Shown one piece after another: positions 22,126 through 33,395 of a stretch of DNA of 64,000 nt. The notes under the pieces were generated by a model. It worked only from the letters and a program-made list of their open reading frames with translations. It searched no databases and had not been told where the DNA came from. The stretch is from the NCBI GenBank assembly GCA_021521415.1, contig JAIQDT010005478.1, positions 109,065 to 173,064 of the forward strand, read 5' to 3'. The translations under genes and the position numbers were made by a program. The stretch's first letter is position 1. The number at the start of each line of letters is the position of its first letter. The DNA comes from Bidens hawaiensis (lineage: Eukaryota; Streptophyta; Magnoliopsida; Asterales; Asteraceae).

Positions 22126-23459
22126 AGCCGTCATCCACGCAAGAACTCCAACCGATGTTTGGCTGTTTTTATCGTCAAGCAAATGGCCGCGGTGATTCAC
22201 AAACTTGTAACCCAAATCCAAGCTACCCAACCTCCTCCACCCGTTGTTGCACACGTTGAACTCAAACCCGTATCCTACTCATACAAACAGTTCACTAGTG
22301 CCAACCCAACCAAATTTTTGGGTACGAACTGTGCGACTACCTTGTTGCAATGGTCGAGTCAATGGAGAACGTGTTTTGATAAAGCGAGTGCCCCGAAGCG
22401 AAATAGACAAATTTCGTTTCGAGCATGTTTAGAAAAACCTCTCTAACATGGTGGGGTAGTGTTACGCACCTCCAAGGGTCGGAAGCGGCCATGGCTCTTC
22501 CATGGTTTGACCTAAAGGCGCTTATAATGAAGAAGTTCAGTCCCAAACACGAACTTCAAATGATCGAGGAGGAATTTTGGAACCTCAAGCAAGTTAGTGG
22601 TGATAATGCCGCCCACTCACTCCGTTTCCACGAGTTGAGCATTCTCTTCCCTCATTTGGTTACCCCGGCTGAGCGTGAACTTGACAAATACATTGGGGGT
22701 TTACCGTTGCAAATCCGGGACTCAGTCATGAGTAGCAAACCCATGAATCTTGAGGATGCCATCACCCTAGCCAGTGCGCTATCGAAGAATCATGTGAAGG
22801 CGGGTACCCTAACCCTCAAGAAGACAAACGAGAAAGCCAAGCCTGAGCCCCCACCTCAAGCCAAGGTTGAACCCACAACTTAAGCCATTAACTACTCCAA
22901 CTCATCCCGTCACAACACCAACAACAAAAAGAATCCCAGAACTAACTACCGAAACTATGCCGTTACTCAATGCCAACCACAAAAACAAACCCAAACCCCT
23001 TCACAAACCCGAAAACCCTATGTTGGTACCTCCCCGCTATGCAACAATTGCCAACTTCACCACCCACCAAACATGCTTTGTCGCCATTTTACCATTTGTA
23101 ACCGACTTGGTCATCTCAACACCACCTGTCGATCCGCCCAATGAACCCAACCTAACCAACCAAGAACCATTCCCCAAAATTCCCAAAACCGATATGCACC
23201 CTACACACCAAACCAACCCCAAAAACCCCAAGCTTGCTTCAATTATGGCGATCCCAACCATTTTCATAACAATTGCCCTCACCTAGCTTTTACCAATCAA
23301 GCCCAAACCATGAGCGTACCCTACTACCAAACCCAAGCCTACCAAGTCCAAACCTATCAACCCCAACTTCCCCAACTCAATGCACACTCATCCAACCCAT
23401 CCAAGCGCCACCTCCCCCTCCCCCACAAGCACCTCAATTCAACCATGGCAATCAAGGGC
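22126..23459 (+). pseudogene. Gypsy D gag
   Basis: Frames near 22159-22446 and 22425-22883 give a proline-rich start (QPPPPVVAHVE), the gag core with FTSANPTKFLG, TSLTWWGSV and DLKALIMKKFSPKHELQMIE, then a Lys/Pro-rich segment. A stop lies after KVEPTT (22881). Zinc-knuckle remnants follow (CNNCQLHH..., CNRLGHLNTTC near 23095-23130, and CFNYGDPNHFHNNC near 23240-23280), in a different frame from the core. A Gln/Pro-rich linker leads to protease. The damage is frameshifts and stops; domain order is normal for Tekay. Confidence 0.88.
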
Positions 23460-24106
23460 GATCTTTTATGATGAACGCTAATCAAGATCAAGTGGCAAAC
23501 GATGTTGTGAACGATATGTTTTTGGTGAACCATCAATTGGCTTTTGTTTTGTTTGATACTGGTGCTGATAGAAGTTTTATTTCTTTGAAATTTGAGTCGA
23601 AACTTGCTATGCCTCAAACTAAGCTTTCCCGACCGTTTTCCGTTGAAGTCGCCCATGGAAATTCCATTACAATCAATTCCGTCGTCCGTGATTGTTCTCT
23701 CATAATTTCCCTGCACAAATTCTCTATCGATCTCATCCGGATGCAAACGAGAAGTTTCGATGTCATAGTAGGCATGGATTGGTTATCTTTGCACCGTGCC
23801 AAAGTCGTTTGTTTCGATAAATTCATTCGCATTCCGCTAGTCAATGGTAAAATTCTTAAAGTATTTGGGAACGCTACTTCTAGAAGACTTAATCTCATGT
23901 CGTGCTCCCAGTCGCAAAAGTACTTACGCCAAAAGTACGTTCCGTTTCTAGCTCTCGTGGTGACAAAAGAAAAAAAGGAAAGGAAAATCCAAGATATTTC
24001 CATTGTTTGTGATTTCCTCGATGTCTTTCCCGACGATGTCACCGGTCTTCCGCCCGTTCATCCGATTAAATTAAGATCGATCTTGTGCCCGGCGCAATGC
24101 CCATGA
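23460..24106 (+). pseudogene. Gypsy D aspartic protease
   Basis: An open stretch runs from GRSFMMNANQDQ. The active site LFDTGADRSF is at about 23549-23578, with the catalytic Asp codon at 23555. The second conserved block FDVIVGMDWLSLH is near 23758-23796. It ends with the RT-leading block DFLDVFPDDVTGLPP before a frame change at about 24060-24080. The protease is about the usual size and looks undamaged across its core, but it lies in a broken polyprotein. Confidence 0.9.
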
Positions 24107-24900
24107 CCAAGGATCCTTATCTCTTAGCCCCATCAGAATGCAAGTACTATCGAACCAACTCGAAGGAATTTCCGATAAAGGTTTCATTCGTCCTAGCTCA
24201 TCTCGTTGGGGCGCTCCCGTTTTCTTCGTGAAAAAGAAGGATGGTTCGTTTCGTATGTGCATTGATTATTGAGAGCTTAACAAAGTCACTATTAAAAATC
24301 GCTATCCCTTTCCACGAATTGACAACCCATTCTACCAACTTCAAGGCGCAACTTGTTTCTCCAAAATCGATATTCGATCGGGTAATCATCAATTGCGTGT
24401 TCTCGAAGAAAACATTCCAAAAACCGCTTTCTGTACTCGATATGGACATTTCGAATTTTTGGTTATGCTCTTCGGGTTAACAAATGTACCCGCGGTATTT
24501 ATGGACCTCATGAACTGTGTTTACAAACCATTCCTTGAAAAATTCATTATCGTCTTTATTGATGACATCCTTATCTTTTCTAAGTCCAAAGCCGAACATG
24601 AGCATCATTAGCGTTCCTTTCTCGAGCTTCTTAGAAATGAACGACTCTACGCCAAATTCTCAAAATGTGAATTTCGGCTTGAGGAAGTTCAATTTTTGGG
24701 ACATATCGTAAACGACAAAGGTATTCATGTTGATCCCGCTAAAATTTAGGCCGTTATGGATTGGAAAACTCCAACGACTCCCACGGAAATTCGATCTTTC
24801 CTCGGTTTGGCCGGGTATTAGCGGCTTTTCATTTAAAATTTTTCCAAAATCTCTTTGCCTCTTACCTCCCTCACTCATAAAGTAAAACCATTTCATTGGG
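24107..24900 (+). pseudogene. Gypsy D reverse transcriptase
   Basis: Plus-strand frames give [26 protein letters not shown] followed by a stop at 24269-24271, then [17 protein letters not shown] (the two blocks are quoted separately). The palm motif [12 protein letters not shown] is at 24555-24590, with both aspartates kept. Further stops lie at 24609, 24748 and 24821. The thumb block FLGLAGY is at about 24800-24820. The RT is recognisable along its length but not translatable. Confidence 0.9.
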
Positions 24901-25408
24901 GTTCGAAGCAAGAAGAAGCTTTCGTACTCTAAAGAACATGCTTTCCAATGCTCTCGTTCTAACCCTTCCCGATGGAAACGAAGATTTTATTGTATTTTGC
25001 GATGCCTTTCATCAAGGACTTGGTTGTGTTCTCATGCAACGTGGTCAAGTCATCGCATACGCATCAAGGAAACTAAAAGTCAACGAGAAGAACTACACAA
25101 CTCATGATCTCAAACTTGAAGCTGTCGTTTTCGCTCTCAAAATTTGGAGACATTATCTTTATGGTACAAAATGTGTGGTTTTTACCGATCATAAAAGCCT
25201 TCAACATATTTTTGTACTTCAACTCGAAACCAAACCTGAAGGTCTTTTGTACTTTCACAATCGTTTGTGGGTTCCCGATCGCGATGACCTCCGTGCTTGT
25301 ATACTCGACGAAGCTCACAATTCGCGATATTCTGTTAATCACGGTGCGGATAATATGTATTTCGATCTTCGTGCTACCTTTGGTGGCCGGGTACGAAAAA
25401 GGACGTAG
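24896..25408 (+). pseudogene. Gypsy D RNase H with internal deletion into integrase zinc region
   Basis: The 170-codon open frame has [15 protein letters not shown] RT connection, [22 protein letters not shown] (RNase H start; quoted block shortened to [15 protein letters not shown]), [12 protein letters not shown], and DHKSLQHIF. After QHIFVLQ, near 25222, the frame jumps to KPEGLL...[10 protein letters not shown] and the integrase start [20 protein letters not shown]. The rest of RNase H is missing, so an in-frame deletion of roughly 200-300 codon-equivalents of sequence is likely. The estimate rests on usual family lengths. Confidence 0.82.
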
Positions 25409-26003
25409 TTCTGTTTCTATCTAAATGGCTTACTTACTCAAAAGTCAAAGCGGAACATCAAAGACCTTTCGTCTACTCGAGCAACCACCGATTTCCGTTT
25501 AGAAATATGAAGACATTGCTATGGACTTTATCACTAAACTACCTAACACCCAAAAAGACAACGATATTATTTGGATGACTATCGATCGTTTAACCAAATC
25601 TGCTCATTTTATTCCGATCCGCGAAAAGTATTTTGTCGAGAAGCTTACTCAAATCTATGTTCGGGAAATTTTTTTCCGACACAGTTTACCATTGACTATC
25701 ATTTCTGATCGCGATGCCCGTTTTACCTTTCATTTTTGGCGTTCACTTCAAGAAGCCTTGGGAACACGTCTCGATCTTAGCACCGCTTATCATCCTCAAA
25801 CGGACGGACAATCCGAACATACGATCCAAACACTAGAGGATATGCTACGAGCATGTGTTATTGATTTCGGTGGGAATTGGGATTCTTACATTCCATTCAT
25901 CGAGTTTTCGTATAATAAAAATTATCATTCTAGCATCGATATGGCTCCGTTCGAAGCTCTTTGTGGTCGTAAATGTCGTTCTCCGATTAGTTAAAACTAA
26001 ATC
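25409..26003 (+). pseudogene. Gypsy D integrase core
   Basis: Frame 25521-25994 gives [65 protein letters not shown] and [13 protein letters not shown]. The three acidic positions are present (IDRL, SDRD, SEHT). It is preceded by the CX2C-linked KVKAEHQRP remnant and ends at a stop at 25992 after CRSPIS. Integrase inserts the cDNA copy into host DNA. Confidence 0.9.
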
Positions 26004-26575
26004 GGTGAAGCTCAAATCACGGGACCCAAAATGGTCCAGGAAGTCACCAACGTTATCGATCAAATCCGTAAGAACCTCCTAGCCGCTGGAAGTCGTCCAA
26101 AGAGTTACGCCGAAAAACGGCGAAAACAGATCGAAATTAATGTTGACGAACTTGTCCTTCTAAAAGTATCTCCTTGGAAGGGGTAGTCCGTTTCAGAAAG
26201 AAGGGTAATATTTCTCCTCGTTTCGTTGGTCCTTTCAAAATTCTTGAACATTTTGGGAAGGTAGCTTATCGACTCGAACTACCGAAAGAACTTGCCTGTG
26301 TTCATCCGACATTTCACGTTTCAAATCTTAAAAAGTGCTTAACCGAGGTTAATATTCATAAACCTCTCAATGAAGTACATGTCGATGAGTCGATGATTAT
26401 GGTTGAACGACCCGTTGAGATCATGGATCGCAACGAGAAGAAAACCAAGCGTAGTCGTATTCGGTTAGTCAAAGTTCGATGGGAATCACGGCGTGGCGCG
26501 GAATTATCTTGGGAACTAGAAGACGCAATGAAAGAGAAGTATCCACATTTGTTTGCATCATCATCTTCTTCGTAA
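26004..26575 (+). pseudogene. Gypsy D integrase C-terminus and chromodomain
   Basis: Frame 26174-26575 contains [33 protein letters not shown] and the chromodomain-type end [34 protein letters not shown], then a serine run (SSSSS) before the stop at 26573-26575. The preceding 170 bp hold the rest of the integrase tail in another frame. The chromodomain and its place at the pol C-terminus define chromoviruses. Confidence 0.9.
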
Positions 26576-26586
26576 TTTCTGGATAC

Positions 26587-27325
26587 TATGACATTCGTCA
26601 ATTTCGGGTTATCTTGCAATTGTTTTTATTATGTATACTGACCCGTTTTGTAAACCGAAAACTTATGATATATAAAATATTGGATTTTATGTTACTAAAT
26701 CATTCTCGTTGGTTAAATTTGAAAAACCCCTTTTACGGATTCGAAAACGCCTTTCAAACGACCAAATTACATCAAAAATGAACTTTCGGGACGCCTAACG
26801 AACCACACAAGACGAGCTGGGCCAACTCACCCAACCCTGGACACACCGCTGCGGGCGGCTAGGGCAAAGAGGTCAGTTCGTGCGGCGCCTAGGGGTAGCT
26901 GCAGCATATTACGGATTTTCTTGTCGTTTTGTCCTTTGCTTGTTTGTTTAACCAATCTATTTACATGCAAACATGAAAGAGAACCTTGCAAAGAAGCTTT
27001 GACCCTTACCTTATATAAACACACCCATCTCCTTCATTTTACACTTGCTCATTCTCAAAATTCTCTCTCAATTCTTAAGATTCAAAGGTTGTTCTTCATA
27101 TTCTTGGTTTTGACTTCCCAAGTCAAACAAACCATAGTCTTTTATTTTAATCAACTTGTTTATAATTGAATATGGTTGAACAACATATCAACATATATAT
27201 AATATACACCCCTTGTTACCTTTGGTAGTTACTTATCCGGCCCCGGTTGGTTATGTTTCGGACCTCGTAAGGCAATGCTTCATGGAGGACTTCGTGTCCT
27301 TGATATATATATATATATATATATA
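26587..27325 (+). repeat. Truncated 3' LTR of gypsy D
   Basis: Starts TATGACATTCGTCAATTTC (first G of the LTR changed to A) and follows the 5' LTR for about 740 bp, including the TATA site and TGGAGGACTTCGTGT before the TA run. Beyond the TA run the sequence is unrelated. Confidence 0.9.
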
Positions 27326-27497
27326 ACTTTACTATCTTATAATACATATACGAAGGGCAAAACCGTCTTTTACACAAAACTCTTAAAATTAAGAGTTATA
27401 CAACTTTTGTTGCATGAAGTACAACTATCAAGAATTTCAAATACCGGGCTTTTGGTAACCAAAGCTCATTTCAAATTTCAAACGAACTTCCTTCCAT

Positions 27498-27499
<2 letters not shown>

Positions 27500-27534
<35 letters not shown>
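27500..27534. repeat. (CT)n microsatellite
   Basis: About 17 CT units lie 90 bp upstream of the ATG at 27623. Such runs are common in plant 5' UTRs. Confidence 0.95.
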
Positions 27535-27539
<5 letters not shown>

Positions 27540-27622
27540 AATCTGAATTCTTTCTACACATGTTTCCTTACCTCAATTGATGAGCAAGAACAAATAGGAT
27601 TTGCATATAAACGTTTGCTTCA

Positions 27623-27871
27623 ATGGCGATGGTGGGATGCGATGGTGGTATGTCGGTGGCGGTTAGGGTTCCATCCGTGAAATTGACTATCCGGCAACCA
27701 AGATCCGACGCCAATCATTCTGGTGTGACTAATAAGGTAAAGCCCTATACCTACATTCGATTTCTTCATAAACCAATACCTATAAAGACTCGATCTGTAA
27801 CTTTGTGCTATTTTTTTCCAAACTGTGGTTTAGGTCACACTCCAACGTGTAAGGGTTCATCACAGCGTTGA
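27623..27871 (+). other. First-exon-like open frame, unidentified
   Basis: An 82-codon frame starts MAMVGCDGGMSVAVRVPSV. After codon 39 (ACTAATAAG) comes a donor-like GTAAAGCC at 27740, so the coding part, if real, would be 27623-27739. Codons are GC-richer than the neighbourhood, and a CT run precedes the ATG, as in plant first exons. I do not recognise the protein. Confidence 0.3.
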
Positions 27872-29839
27872 TGGTGTATTTTAATTGTACGGGGCGACTG
27901 TTAGGGTTTGTATCAATTATGTGAACCCCTTTCCTAATTTGTAGCTAAATTCATTGATTGTTCTATTTGTTGTTTATTTTCTTAATATATTTCAAAAGTT
28001 AGAATGTGTGAGTTGGAGCTTCGGTCGATTAAGGCAACTTTAAGTTAATACCAGATGTTATTGTCTCTCAGAATTTCTGGGTAAATTAAGTTCATTAGGC
28101 AACTTATAAAATCGTTGAGCTAAAATCAATTTCATTTCAAAATTTATGTATTCATGTTTATTATTGCAATGATTTTGACAATGATTGTGTGGTTTAGGTT
28201 AGTATTGAGGAATTCGTTAATGGTGTTATTAGTTATGAAATTTTTCATTCAAAACACAAGTTTAAACATTTTGGCAATTTGACTATTTGGTACTATACAT
28301 GATTCAATGTTGTGAGTTAATTAATCCTTTTTGTGAATTTTGATGGTGACAGACTAACAGTCTTTGAGTGCAGAAATTCTGAAACTCATTTGATGCGGAA
28401 TTGAATATTAAACGAAGAGGTTTATTATTAAAATTCTGCAATGGGTTTTATGTGGTTTGGCGTACATGCATGACAATGAAGATTACATTAGTTGCCCAGC
28501 TTAAGTTCTTAAGCATGTCATTTTGTTGTTTCTTTTATGCTGAACCATAAAACATTATAGTATATTAGTGTAATTTTCTTCAGTATGATCACATGAGATG
28601 CATTTATATTGTTCCAGATTGCCATTTATGAAGTAATCACTATGGACATAGTTTTAGCAGTGTTGTCGGCTGCTGCAGTTTGAGTTTTATAGTGATACCA
28701 AACTACAAAGACATTAGAAGAGTTTGAACAAAAACAACAGGTAAATATTTTTCGCTTAACTATTTGAGACGTTAGATATTGACCTGTTTATGAAGATTTA
28801 GGTTCTTGGTTTAACTATAATCGAACTTCCGGTTAACCGAAAAATCATAATCGTTTAAGTCCGTTTTGGTTATTCGGTTTTGCATATTGGTTTGGTTCAA
28901 TTATTTGGTTTTGCTCAGTTTGGTTCAGTTGTAAACGGCCCGTTTTAAATAGATATCGGTTTGGTTTGGGCCAAAACCAAATAATTCAAGCACACGGGCA
29001 GGAGACATTTTGAGTTTAAAATATAGTTAGTTTGGTAAATATGATTAAATTGAGTTAAAAATGTTTCACATATTTGAATACACTTTGAACGGCGTTTTAA
29101 CATCTTTGAAACTTTTTAAATAAATCTTTCGGATTAATTCGAACAAAACATAACTAACTTTTTTACCCGTTTATATGTAAACGGGTTGTGTTCATGTCAA
29201 CCTGACGAGTTCGTTTCGTTTAACTTTCAGAGAGATCGAGATCAGTTTGTGAGTAGGTTTTCAAACTCAAACTTGGCTCGTTTATTATTTATGAATTAAT
29301 GCATGTATATTCGTTAAGGACTTCACAAAACATAAAGCCAAACTAAATCGATGCTTATTTAAGTCTTTATTTTTATGTGAATAGGTGGTTGGAGCATGTT
29401 CTGTGCAATTAAAGATTCTATGGACTTATTGAGCAAAGAATAACCGTCTAACCATTATTACAAGACAACGGTATATTAGATTTAATATTAAGGTTAAATT
29501 GATTAATTCTAAACCACATTAATAAAATTGTTCATTGTTATGTGACAAAAAATCGGTGAACAAATGATTGATTGGATATGTATTGATAAAAGTCAAATGT
29601 TTTATACACCTTTAAAGTTATAGGTTATTTGACCTGCTATTTGACCTGATAAAACTAAAAGTCAAATTTAGTTTTGATGCCATTTGTTTATGGATTGATT
29701 TCTATCATGCATATGTTATTACGTGTATATAAGTTTGTATTGATTTTAGTTTCATGTAGGGTCGTAGGGGTCACAATGTCCGAGTGTCATTAGATGGGCT
29801 GACCTCCCTATCTGTCGATGTTATACCCGTGGCCCATTG

Positions 29840-29971
29840 AGGTCAAAAAGCAAACTCGAAACTGCAAATAGTGAACAAGTTTCATCGGACAAACTTGAAC
29901 ATGCAAAGGAGCTTGAAGCTGAATTGAAAGCCAATTTAGATGAATCAAGGAAGAAGACATTTGATATTTAG
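29840..29971 (+). other. Last-exon-like frame, Lys/Glu-rich, unidentified
   Basis: Plus-strand frame KSKLETANSEQ, then ELEAELKANLDESRKK, ending FDI and TAG at 29969-29971. The composition predicts a charged helix or coiled coil. AT-rich sequence with TTTTGTAATGTAA-type elements follows, as in a 3' UTR. Linkage to 27623 is speculative. Confidence 0.3.
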
Positions 29972-30371
29972 TTGGTTTTATTTTTGTTACTACTATTTCT
30001 TTTAAGCTGGTTTAAATATATTTTATTTTGTAATGTAATTTTATCTTTGTTACTATTGTTATAGATCACGTGTGTATATTAACTACACCTTTGTAATGAA
30101 GTTATTGTATTGGACTATTGTTGTTTTGTAATGAAGTTATTGTAGCCTTATTTTAAAACATTTTGATTTTGGCTTATTATGCAACCTTTTTGTGATAGTT
30201 TTAGGGGTGTTTAGGGTTCACTTTTTTTGAAATTGTAACCTGTCATCGGTTTGGTATAACGGTCGGTTTTAAAATTTCAAACCATAGCGAACTGTTTGGT
30301 TTGCGTTTTATATTGCGAACTGGTCGTACATAACCCTATTGTGATATATATTTAGATATAGCTATACATAT

Positions 30372-33300
30372 AACCTTCAAAAGCCCAAATTTGAAGCACT
30401 TAAGTTGGATGATGTGATCTGTTTCCTCCAAGCTGCTGAGATTGAGATGATCGAAAACGAAATGATCAAGGTGGAGAAGCCACGCTTTCATGTGTCAAAT
30501 GCCCTAATTGCACCCATGGGAAACCTATCCACCAAGAATCAACAACAGATTCCCATCATTGAGTAACCAAATGTTCATGATGTTGAAACACCTAAATTTT
30601 TCATTGGTCGCAGTACAAGTCACCAAGGCAGCCAGTCAAGATTCAATATCCAACTTATTGAAGACAATGAATATATCCCAGTGAGAAGTGGACATGTGCC
30701 CTATGGTGGTGGAAGCACTGCACATGGGAATGAAACTCAGGCTCTATTCTCCATGTTTATAGAGTAATACAATGCATTTTATGCTAAGAACTTGATTCAC
30801 ACAAGTGTCATTCAAGATGACTTGGAACAAATAGATGCAGATAACCTTGAAGACATGGATCTCAAGTGGCAGGCTGCTAAGTTGGCTCTTAAAAGCAAAT
30901 GGCTATACAATAGGACTGGTAGATCACTTCTATATGGGCGTAATGAGAGGATTGATTTTGATAAGTCTAAAGCCATTTGTTATAATTGCCAACGGCCTGG
31001 TCATTTTGCCAGAGAATGCAACCATTCCATAAATTTTCAGATGAATCAGTTCCAGAACCAGCCAAGAAATCAGTTGTAATACCAACAAAACCAGCCGAGA
31101 AACAGCAACTTCAACAACAACAATCCCAAAAACTACAGCAATTCCAATTTCAACAACTTCCAGCAAGCTCCAATGAACAATCAACAAGTTGTGCCACAGA
31201 ACCAAAACTTTCAAAGAAACAACCAAAACACCCAAAATGCCCAAAACAATCTCAATATAAATAATCAAAATCAACCGAGAAACCAAGGGAATGTTGTTGT
31301 TGCCACTCAGCATGAAGGGAATTTTGATTGGAGTGACCATGCTGATGATATCACAAGTGTAAATGTTGCATTGATGGCTATTGCTGAAAAGGAGGCTGAA
31401 GCATCATCTTCTCAGGTACACTCAGCCTCTACAACTGATTTACATGAAACTATTAATGCTTTAAATATAAAAGTAGGCAAGCTAGAGGGTGAGTGTTTCA
31501 GAGTACAAAGCATAATCAATGGGTACCAAGCAAGTGATCAAATCAGTGAAGAGAAAGTTAAAAGCTTGGAAGATGATTGTGTAAGTAGGTATAGAGCTCA
31601 GTAGAGATACATAACTGAGATAGATGGTTTGAAGAAAATGACTATTGACGAGAAGGTTCAAAACACAAAGCTACATGTTGAGAATGAGTTTCTGAAGAAT
31701 TTGGTTTCTATAGGAAACATCTGTGGGATAATGAACAAAATAAAAGAAGAAGATAAGTCTAAAGTTGTTCCTCCACCATTCAACAACAACTTTTTACCCA
31801 AGGGTGACAAAGAAAAGAGAGATGGATATCTTCAACAGTTTAGAGATGGTTTTCAAGACAAAGAAGAGTTCATTGATACGTACAAGATGGTAGAAGTAAA
31901 TTAAGAGGGAAAGTTTGTGGTAATGGAGGAAGTAATGGAAGAGAAGTCTATTGGTGTACAAGTCTCTAAGGATGACTTTGATTCTGATGATCTAAATGCA
32001 TATGATTTGAGTGAATTAAGTGATCAAATCACAGATGAAGAGGTCAAGGCTGCTGAAAAGTACAGAAAACTGAAGAAACCAGAATCGGTAGACAAACTTC
32101 CATTATTGCCACCTATGACACCAAAGATGAAGAAACAAAATGAAAGAATGAAGAGAGAACATGTGTCCTTAGACATATGTGAAAGGAAAAATGTTAATTA
32201 CAATGCTGTCAGACCACCAAGCAGAACTCTATTGAAAATGTTAGAAGAAAAAAAGTGAAAAAGGCGGATGAAATAGTCATTAGTGACAATTTCATTCCAG
32301 TTTACCCAGTCTTCTCAAGCCATGAAGTATTTGATATTGGTGAAGTTGAAACCATGAAGGAGTATGAGAAGAGACAATCAAGGCATAATGGAAGCCTGGA
32401 TGAAGAACCATTGAGCTTGAAGAAAATCACTTTTGTGAAGAGCAAGATTGAAAGACAAGATATCAAGATAGAAGAATTTATTCCTTTTTCAATTTACTTT
32501 GATGGGTTGAAGACTCAGAATTCACTTGGTGTCAAACCACCTAAACCAAGTGAGAGGTTCAAAAAGGGAAGTGATCAAGAAAGATTCAAAGGAAAAGTAT
32601 GGTGCAAAAAATGTGATGAATATGGTCACCACACTGATTCTTGCAATGAAAGGCTCAACTTCAAACCCTTTCATGTTCTAGATGAGAAAAATTTGGACAA
32701 GATTTTGTTCTGTACAAACAGAAGTATGATAAATACCTAGGAAAATGAAAGGTGTGTGAAAAGGAAACTATGAAAGAAAAAGTTCAGAAGGCTGCAGAGA
32801 AGGTTAAGAAAGAAAAGAAAATTGTTGTGAAACCAAGGAAACATGTGGCTGAACAATTTAGAAGAAGCAAATCACCCAAGAAGTCTGTAACTGCTGTGAA
32901 AAAGAGCTTTCAACCCTTGAGAATTATCCCCAAACAAGACACAAATTCATTTAAGTCTGATGATTCTCAAGGATCACTAAGTGCTGATAAGAAAGAAAAG
33001 AAGAATGTTTTCTCAAGAAAGAAACCAACTAAACTAACTGGTGATGAAAAGTTCTTGTTGAAACATGGTTTTGAACCTCAAGGATTTATTTGGAAACCTA
33101 AGGTTGAAGCTAAGGAGGAGAAAAATACTTAAGTGAGAGATTATTCAAGACCAATTGACTATGCAGTTCAAGAGTGTGTCAGTGTATTGGATGATTGCCA
33201 ATGCCTAACATCATTTGTGAAAACTCCAATAGAATGTGGTTATGAAACAGATAATTCAGATAATCTTGAAATTACTCATGAAGATCCTGAACCCATCACA

Positions 33301-33378
33301 CTCACTCTCAATGCTGCTATTGTTACTGATTCTGATGATTTGCAAGTTAAAATAGCTTGCACTTCACCACCCAACTAA
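30372..33378 (+). pseudogene. Copia E gag, 5'-truncated, with two zinc knuckles
   Basis: Coding similarity begins mid-gag (KPKFEALKLDDVICFLQAAE). Stops are seen at 30565, 30764 and 31077. The block EQIDADNLEDMDLKWQ precedes the first CCHC knuckle CYNCQRPGHFAREC (30978-31019). Then comes an Asn/Gln-rich tract with many AACAAC/CAACAA codons (31030-31280), a coiled-coil-like stretch (31440-31720), an acidic stretch (31970-32070) and a second knuckle CKKCDEYGHHTDSC (32603-32644). A Lys-rich segment (32750-33130) leads towards protease. Stops at 31602, 31902, 32256 and 32738 break the frame. The long gag with a second knuckle is notable for copia. Confidence 0.87.
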
Positions 33379-33395
33379 TCAATCTATTTTGATTT

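Larger units (their letters stand above)
18602..27325 (+). mobile_element. Ty3/gypsy chromovirus D, Tekay/Del-like, with truncated 3' LTR
   Basis: On the plus strand, a 2.6-kb 5' LTR is followed by PBS, gag, protease, RT, RNase H, integrase, chromodomain and the first 740 bp of the 3' LTR. The 3' LTR stops inside a TA microsatellite, so no target duplication can be tested. The internal region carries stops throughout, and the RNase H to integrase join is shortened. Confidence 0.9.
27326..30371 (+). other. Unassigned gene-like island between gypsy D and copia E
   Basis: Three kilobases with no recognised retroelement coding sequence. It starts at the broken gypsy D LTR and ends where copia E gag begins. 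It contains a CT microsatellite followed by an ATG frame with a good splice donor (27623-27738), T-rich intron-like stretches, a short Glu/Gln-rich exon-like piece ending CAACAG|GTAAAT near 28740, and a Lys/Glu-rich terminal-exon-like frame with stop (about 29840-29970). No family was recognised. It could be a host gene relic, a transduplicated gene fragment in a DNA transposon, or chance. Confidence 0.4.

Noticed and set aside
23037..23746. Minus-strand open frames opposite gypsy D gag-protease
   Set aside because: Gly/Val- or Arg/Ser-rich shadows of the plus-strand coding sequence.
28820..28990. Possible coding segment with TTTGGTT runs
   Set aside because: Low-complexity TTTGG(T)T sequence of a kind common in plant spacers; no sustained frame with a domain.
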